Origin: Pseudomonadota bacterium
GTDB lineage: Bacteria; Desulfobacterota; Desulfovibrionia; Desulfovibrionales; Desulfovibrionaceae
Length of the DNA: 9,205 bases
NCBI GenBank assembly: GCA_023399375.1
Contig: JAEWPX010000018.1
Span: forward strand, 1 to 9,205
Direction: 5' to 3'
Position numbers and translations under genes: made by a program
The notes under the pieces: generated by a model
Database searches by the model: none
The model's input: only the letters and a program-made list of their open reading frames with translations
Told to the model about the DNA's origin: nothing
Part shown: one piece after another, positions 5,422 through 9,205 of the stretch
Position numbering within the stretch: position 1 is the stretch's first letter
How the letters are laid out: each line of letters starts with the position of its first letter

Positions 5422-6381
5422 ATGGGGGAGACGATCCGTGTGGGGGTGAGCGCCTGCCTGCTCGGGCAGAACGTGCGCTACGACGGCGGGCACAAGCGCG
5501 ACGCATACGTCGTGGAAACACTGGGTAAATTCTTCGAATTCGTCCCCGTGTGCCCGGAGGTGGAGTGCGGCCTGGGCGTGCCGCGCGAGGCCATGCGCCT
5601 TGTCGGCGATCCCGAGGCCCCGCGCCTGGTGACGATAAAAACGGGCGTGGACCTCACGGAACGCATGCGCGCCTGGGCCTTGCGCCGGGTGCGCGAACTC
5701 GGGGGCGAAAATCTCCGCGGATTCATTTTCAAGGCCAAGTCCCCGTCGAGCGGCATGGCCCGGGTGAAAGTCTACGGCGAAAAGGGCGCGCCGGCCCCGC
5801 GCGGCACCGGCCTTTTCGCACGGGCCTTCATGGACGCCTTTCCCCTGCTCCCCGTGGAGGACGAGGGCCGCCTGCACGACGACCGGCTGCGGGAAAACTT
5901 CATCGAGCGCATCTTCACCCTCGACCGCTGGCGCGCGACCCTTGCCGGCGACGGCCGCACGAGCCTTCCCGCCCGGCTCGTGGCCTTCACTGCGGCCAAC
6001 AAGCTGCTGCTCATGTCGCACAGCCCGGAGATGGCCCGCCAGCTCGGCAGGCTCACGGCCGAGTCCAAGCGCTGGCCCGTAGACGCCCTGCGCGAGTCCT
6101 ACGAGACCGTGCTCATGCGCGCCCTCACCCTGCCCGCGACCCCGGCCAAGCACGCCAACGTACTCGAGCACATCGCCGGCTATTTCAAGAAATTCCTCGA
6201 CGCGGACGACAAGGCGGAATTGCTGGCCGTCATTCGCGACTACCGCACGGGCCTCGTGCCCCTGGTCGTGCCCGTGACCCTTTGCGCGCACTACGCGCGC
6301 AAGTTCCGGGTGGACTATCTCCTGGCCCAGGAATACCTCCATCCCCATCCCGTGGAACTCAAGCTGCGCAATCACGTCTAA
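5422..6381 (+). CDS. DUF523-DUF1722 fusion protein (TudS-like desulfidase domain plus YbgA-like domain)
   Basis: 319-residue protein. Residues 4-150 are DUF523, the family that includes the [4Fe-4S] thiouracil desulfidase TudS. It opens with VGVSACLLG (Cys12), then VRYDGGHK, and VCPEVECGLGVPRE (Cys44, Cys49). The later loop reads SPSSG, with Ser110 where I expect the family's conserved cysteine (SPSCG). Residues about 187-305 are DUF1722, the domain of E. coli YbgA: ANKLLLMSHS, PATPAKHANVLEH, GYFKK, YRTGLVPLVVPVTL and a C-terminal YLHPHPVELKLRN. Fused proteins of about 320 residues are a known arrangement. The ATG at 5422 has GGAGGG (5412-5417) just upstream; an in-frame GTG at 5407 lies in the repeat and precedes this site. 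Family assignment is firm; desulfidase activity on thio-bases is inference. The serine hydrolase gene starts 15 bases after its stop. Confidence 0.88.
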   Translation: MGETIRVGVSACLLGQNVRYDGGHKRDAYVVETLGKFFEFVPVCPEVECGLGVPREAMRLVGDPEAPRLVTIKTGVDLTERMRAWALRRVRELGGENLRGFIFKAKSPSSGMARVKVYGEKGAPAPRGTGLFARAFMDAFPLLPVEDEGRLHDDRLRENFIERIFTLDRWRATLAGDGRTSLPARLVAFTAANKLLLMSHSPEMARQLGRLTAESKRWPVDALRESYETVLMRALTLPATPAKHANVLEHIAGYFKKFLDADDKAELLAVIRDYRTGLVPLVVPVTLCAHYARKFRVDYLLAQEYLHPHPVELKLRNHV

Positions 6382-6396
6382 CCCCGGATACACCGC

Positions 6397-7497
6397 ATGC
6401 GCATCCTGCTCGCCGTCCTGCTCCTGCTCGCCTGTCTTCCCGCCGCGGCTGCGGCAGCGGGGCCCAAGGCCCTGCCGAGCGCCCGGGCCACGGCGCAAAT
6501 CGTCGGGAAATTGACGGCTTCCGGCCGCATCCACGGCCTGGTTGTCGGCTTCGTCAGCCCGCAGGGACGGGCGGTCTACGGATTCGGGCATTTCGGCGAA
6601 GGAAAAAACGATCCGCCACCGGACGGGCGCACGCTGTTCGAACTCGGCTCCATCACCAAGACCTTCACCGGCCAGATGCTTGCCCAGGCGATCATGGAGG
6701 GGCGCGTGCGCGCCACCGACCCCATGCGGCTCTACCTGCCCCAGGGCGTCATCGCCAAGGATTCGCCGCTTTTCTGGGTGAGCCTCCTTGACCTCGCCAC
6801 CCACACCTCGGGCCTGCCCGAAGCGCCGTCCAACCTGCCCTCCACGGACCCGCGCAACCCCCTGGCCGGCTATTCCACCGCCCTGCTCCTGGACTACCTG
6901 CGCACGGCAAAGCCGATCGCGCCCGTCGGGCAGAACTTCTATTACAGCAACACCGCCGCCGGTGCGCTGGGCCTGATGCTTGCGCGCCTGTGGGACACCG
7001 ACTACGAAACGCTTGTCAAAACGCGCCTTTGCGCGCCTCTTTTCCTGCGCGACACCACTATCGCCTTAAGTCCCGACCAGGCCGCGCGCATGACCCGGGC
7101 CCACGCCGAAAATGGCAGCCTGCTGCCCAACTGGGACGTGACCGGGCTCGAAGGGGCCGGGGCCTTCCGCTCCACGGCCGAGGACATGCTCACCTACGCC
7201 GCGGCCAACCTCGGCATCCTGCCCTCGCCGCTTCTGCCGGCGATGAAGCTGGCCCAACTGCCGCGCAAGCACGTCTCGTCCATTCCCACGCTCTACATCG
7301 GCCTTTTCTGGAACATCATGAACTTCGGCGGCAAAGAGTACGTGCTCCACGCCGGCCGTTCCGGGGGCTATTTCGCGCTGGTGCTGCTCTCGCCCGAGGA
7401 CGGGGCCGGCGTGGTGTTTCTGTCCGACACCGAAGGCGATTTCTCCAACGAGGGCTGGAAGCTCCTGGAACTCGTCTCGGGCAAGCGCCAGCCTTGA
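6397..7497 (+). CDS. Exported serine hydrolase, class C beta-lactamase/penicillin-binding-protein fold
   Basis: 366-residue protein with a signal sequence: MRILLAVLLLLACLPAAAAA is a short basic start, a leucine-rich core and an alanine-rich end, so the product should act outside the inner membrane. Cys13 makes a weak lipobox (LLAC), so a lipoprotein cannot be excluded. The beta-lactamase family motifs are present: S-x-x-K as Ser85-Ile-Thr-Lys88 in ELGSITKTFTG, Tyr-x-Asn as Tyr183-Ser-Asn185, THTSGLP (136-141), and His318-Ala-Gly320 in place of the KTG triad. This pattern is shared by AmpC beta-lactamases, D-aminopeptidases, peptidoglycan hydrolases and esterases, so the substrate is not decided and drug resistance should not be assumed. 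The ATG at 6397 has only a weak upstream GGA, and the previous gene ends 15 bases before, so coupling is likely. Confidence 0.85.
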   Translation: MRILLAVLLLLACLPAAAAAAGPKALPSARATAQIVGKLTASGRIHGLVVGFVSPQGRAVYGFGHFGEGKNDPPPDGRTLFELGSITKTFTGQMLAQAIMEGRVRATDPMRLYLPQGVIAKDSPLFWVSLLDLATHTSGLPEAPSNLPSTDPRNPLAGYSTALLLDYLRTAKPIAPVGQNFYYSNTAAGALGLMLARLWDTDYETLVKTRLCAPLFLRDTTIALSPDQAARMTRAHAENGSLLPNWDVTGLEGAGAFRSTAEDMLTYAAANLGILPSPLLPAMKLAQLPRKHVSSIPTLYIGLFWNIMNFGGKEYVLHAGRSGGYFALVLLSPEDGAGVVFLSDTEGDFSNEGWKLLELVSGKRQP

Positions 7498-7616
7498 CCC
7501 GGGCCGGCTGGAACCGGATTTGCAACGGGCAGGCAGCGCGAGACGATTCCCAAACGCCGGCCGGCGCGTCCCGCCCCGCCGCGCTCCGGCCCCAACGCCC
7601 CAACCGGAGGATCCGC
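7498..7616. other. Intergenic gap between serine hydrolase and glycosyltransferase genes
   Basis: The 119 bases are GC-rich and hold a 12-base palindrome CGCCGGCCGGCG (7555-7566) and a short CCGG repeat near 7503-7517. I see no U-run terminator, no convincing promoter and no small ORF with a ribosome binding site. The glycosyltransferase could be read from the same transcript or from an unseen promoter. Confidence 0.4.
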
Positions 7617-9205
7617 ATGGCCGCGTCCGACAAACCGCAAAAAGCCGCCGGCATCGGCTGGGACCTCGACGCCCTGCCCCTGGACAAGGCCTGCCGCTAC
7701 TTCCGCAATTATCTCGACGCCTTCGCGATCGACCTTCCCCTGGCGGTCACCTTCGTCAACCGCGTCCTCGAGGAAAACGCCCCGAACCTGCCCCCCCTGC
7801 CCGAAGACGCGCGCCGGCTGCTTACGCACGCCATCCGCTCGGCCGTACACCTGGCCACCTTCGATCCGGCCATCCTGGGGCTTGGCGCAAACTCCGGCGT
7901 CACGCCCGGCGTGCAGACCATCGTCAAGGTGCTCGAAGCCACGCACGTGGAACCGGAAGTGTTCGACCAACTGCGCAAGGCCTCGGTCAAGCACCAGGCC
8001 GAGGACATCCGCGCCATCTGCGAAAAGATACTGGCGCGAAATCCCATGGCCGTGCGCTACGCCGACCTGCTGCTCGCCGTCGACTTTCACGAGGGCCTGC
8101 CGCCGAGTCCCGCCCTGGCGGGCTTCCGCTGCCCCAAAGTGCTCTCGCCCCTGTGGACCAGGCGCCTTTTCAACCATCACGCCGGCATGGGCGACGACGA
8201 CGCCGCCCTTGCGTTGTGGGAAAGCGTCAAGCCTCTTGCCGACGACCCCGTCACCCTGGGGCTGGCCGCCGAACTGCACCGCCGCGCCAGGGACACGCAA
8301 ACCGCCCTGGCCCTTTACGACCAGGCCATCGCCTGCGACGCCTTTGCCCGGCCGTACCGCCTGCGACGCGAGGAGCTGGCCTCTCCCTTTCGGCCGGACC
8401 ACGGCCTCGTGGACAGCAAACGCGTGGCCGTCTACCTCTACAGCTTCAACAAGGCGCAAATCCTCGGCGAAACCCTCGAAAGCCTGCGCGGCAGCGCCAT
8501 CGGCCCGGCGCGCATCAAGATTCTCTTAAATGGCTGCACCGACGACAGCCTGACCGTGGCCGGCCGGGCCAAGGAGCTCTTTCCGGAAAACGAGGTGGAG
8601 ATCATCAGCCTCCCGGTCAACGTGGGCGCGCCCGCGGCGCGCAACTGGCTGCTGGCCCAGCCCGCCACCCGGGAATGCGAATACGCGGCCTTCCTCGACG
8701 ACGACGTCTACGTCCAACCCGACTGGCTGGCCCACCTGCTCACCGTGGCCGAGCGCGACCCGCGCATCGGCAACGTGGGTTGCAAGGTCGTCTTTCCCGG
8801 CCGCTTTCCCCTGCTGCAATACCTCTACCGCCATGTGGCCATCGCCCACCCCGAGGTGATCCGCGTCAGTCTGCCCACGCCCCCGGACCAGTACGACACA
8901 GGGCTTTACGACGTCGTGCGCGAAACGCGGGTGGTCATGGGCTGTCAACACCTGTTGCGCACGGCCTCCCTGGCCGACGCGCCCGCCTTCGACATCCGCT
9001 ACTCACCCTCGCAGATCGACGACACGGATCACGACCTGCAACTGTGCCTGGCCGGCTGGAAGGTCTTCTACTGCGGCACGGTGACCTGCGTGCACCGCCA
9101 GGGCTCGGGCACCTCGGCGCGCAGCCGGCTTTCCATGGCGAGCCAGGGCAGCATCATCGGCAACGACGTGAAGTTCTCCTACAAGTGGTTCGACCGCCGC
9201 GAGGA
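7617..9205 (+). CDS. Family 2 glycosyltransferase with long N-terminal extension (3' end outside window)
   Basis: Open from the ATG at 7617 to the window edge (529 codons, no stop). The start is set by GGAGG (7606-7610), 6 bases upstream. Residues from about 269 form a GT-A, GT2-type domain: VAVYLYSFNKAQILGETLES opens the nucleotide-sugar fold, VNVGAPAARNW follows, the metal/sugar-nucleotide DxD is Asp361-Asp362-Asp363 in AAFLDDDVYV, and the acceptor-side motif is Asp468-Asp-Thr-Asp-His-Asp473 followed by LAGWKVFY and CVHRQGSG. The first 268 residues are not a glycosyltransferase: they look alpha-helical, with a stretch at about 193-256 resembling two tetratricopeptide repeats (ALALWESVKPLAD, ALALYDQAIACD). 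There is no signal peptide, so it is probably cytoplasmic. Surface polysaccharide or protein glycosylation is likely; donor and acceptor cannot be read from the sequence. Confidence 0.87.
   Translation, partial: MAASDKPQKAAGIGWDLDALPLDKACRYFRNYLDAFAIDLPLAVTFVNRVLEENAPNLPPLPEDARRLLTHAIRSAVHLATFDPAILGLGANSGVTPGVQTIVKVLEATHVEPEVFDQLRKASVKHQAEDIRAICEKILARNPMAVRYADLLLAVDFHEGLPPSPALAGFRCPKVLSPLWTRRLFNHHAGMGDDDAALALWESVKPLADDPVTLGLAAELHRRARDTQTALALYDQAIACDAFARPYRLRREELASPFRPDHGLVDSKRVAVYLYSFNKAQILGETLESLRGSAIGPARIKILLNGCTDDSLTVAGRAKELFPENEVEIISLPVNVGAPAARNWLLAQPATRECEYAAFLDDDVYVQPDWLAHLLTVAERDPRIGNVGCKVVFPGRFPLLQYLYRHVAIAHPEVIRVSLPTPPDQYDTGLYDVVRETRVVMGCQHLLRTASLADAPAFDIRYSPSQIDDTDHDLQLCLAGWKVFYCGTVTCVHRQGSGTSARSRLSMASQGSIIGNDVKFSYKWFDRRE

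Noticed and set aside
5281..6804. Long minus-strand open frame opposite the DUF523-DUF1722 and serine hydrolase genes
   Set aside because: No domain recognised, it runs through the palindromic repeat, and both genes it opposes have clear family motifs on the plus strand.
6397..7497. Calling the serine hydrolase an antibiotic-resistance beta-lactamase
   Set aside because: The S-x-x-K, Y-x-N and H-x-G motifs are shared by esterases and peptidases of the same fold, and nothing else in the sequence points to beta-lactam hydrolysis.
7368..8459. Minus-strand open frame opposite the serine hydrolase end and glycosyltransferase start
   Set aside because: Gly/Val/Asp-rich shadow of the plus-strand coding frame; the glycosyltransferase has a good ribosome binding site and intact GT2 motifs.
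1..9205. Mobile element, prophage, CRISPR array or defence system
   Set aside because: No transposase, integrase, phage gene, spaced direct repeats or defence domains are visible, and composition looks even across the window.

Overview
The window is GC-rich bacterial DNA with tightly packed genes. Five genes lie on the minus strand (139-5203) and three on the plus strand (5422-9205), separated by a 218-base divergent intergenic region. The gene order psd-pssA-leuA-leuC, the base composition and a GC-rich palindromic dispersed element suggest a sulfate-reducing deltaproteobacterium of the Desulfovibrio group. That assignment is inference from gene order and style; no rRNA or species marker is present.

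Minus-strand block, in transcription order: a HAD-superfamily phosphatase-like protein (5203-4571), phosphatidylserine decarboxylase psd (4578-3934), CDP-diacylglycerol-serine O-phosphatidyltransferase pssA (3821-3051), 2-isopropylmalate synthase leuA (2924-1383) and the 3-isopropylmalate dehydratase large subunit leuC (1398-139). The HAD gene and psd overlap by 8 bases, and leuA and leuC by 16 bases, so both pairs look translationally coupled. PssA makes phosphatidylserine and Psd decarboxylates it to phosphatidylethanolamine. LeuA commits 2-oxoisovalerate to leucine synthesis, and LeuC with its small subunit LeuD performs the next isomerisation. leuD is not in the window; the 138 bases after leuC hold a palindromic repeat and no recognisable gene. 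A 112-base gap with two perfect hairpins separates psd from pssA, and a 126-base gap with a short inverted repeat separates pssA from leuA.

The divergent region (5204-5421) holds a second copy of the GC-rich palindromic element, which shares module order and an identical 18-base core with the copy after leuC. Its purine-rich tail runs into the ribosome binding site of the first plus-strand gene.

Plus-strand block: a fused DUF523-DUF1722 protein (5422-6381) whose N-terminal half belongs to the thiouracil desulfidase (TudS)-like iron-sulfur family and which has serine where I expect a conserved cysteine; 15 bases on, an exported serine hydrolase of the class C beta-lactamase/penicillin-binding-protein fold (6397-7497); and, after 119 bases, a family 2 glycosyltransferase with a long helical, partly TPR-like N-terminal extension (7617 to beyond the window end). 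No clear common pathway joins these three.

I found no tRNA, rRNA, CRISPR array, insertion sequence or prophage gene. Most of the window is ordinary chromosomal housekeeping. The points most worth a second look are the dispersed element, the Cys-to-Ser change in the TudS-like domain, and the hairpin that covers a possible pssA ribosome binding site.
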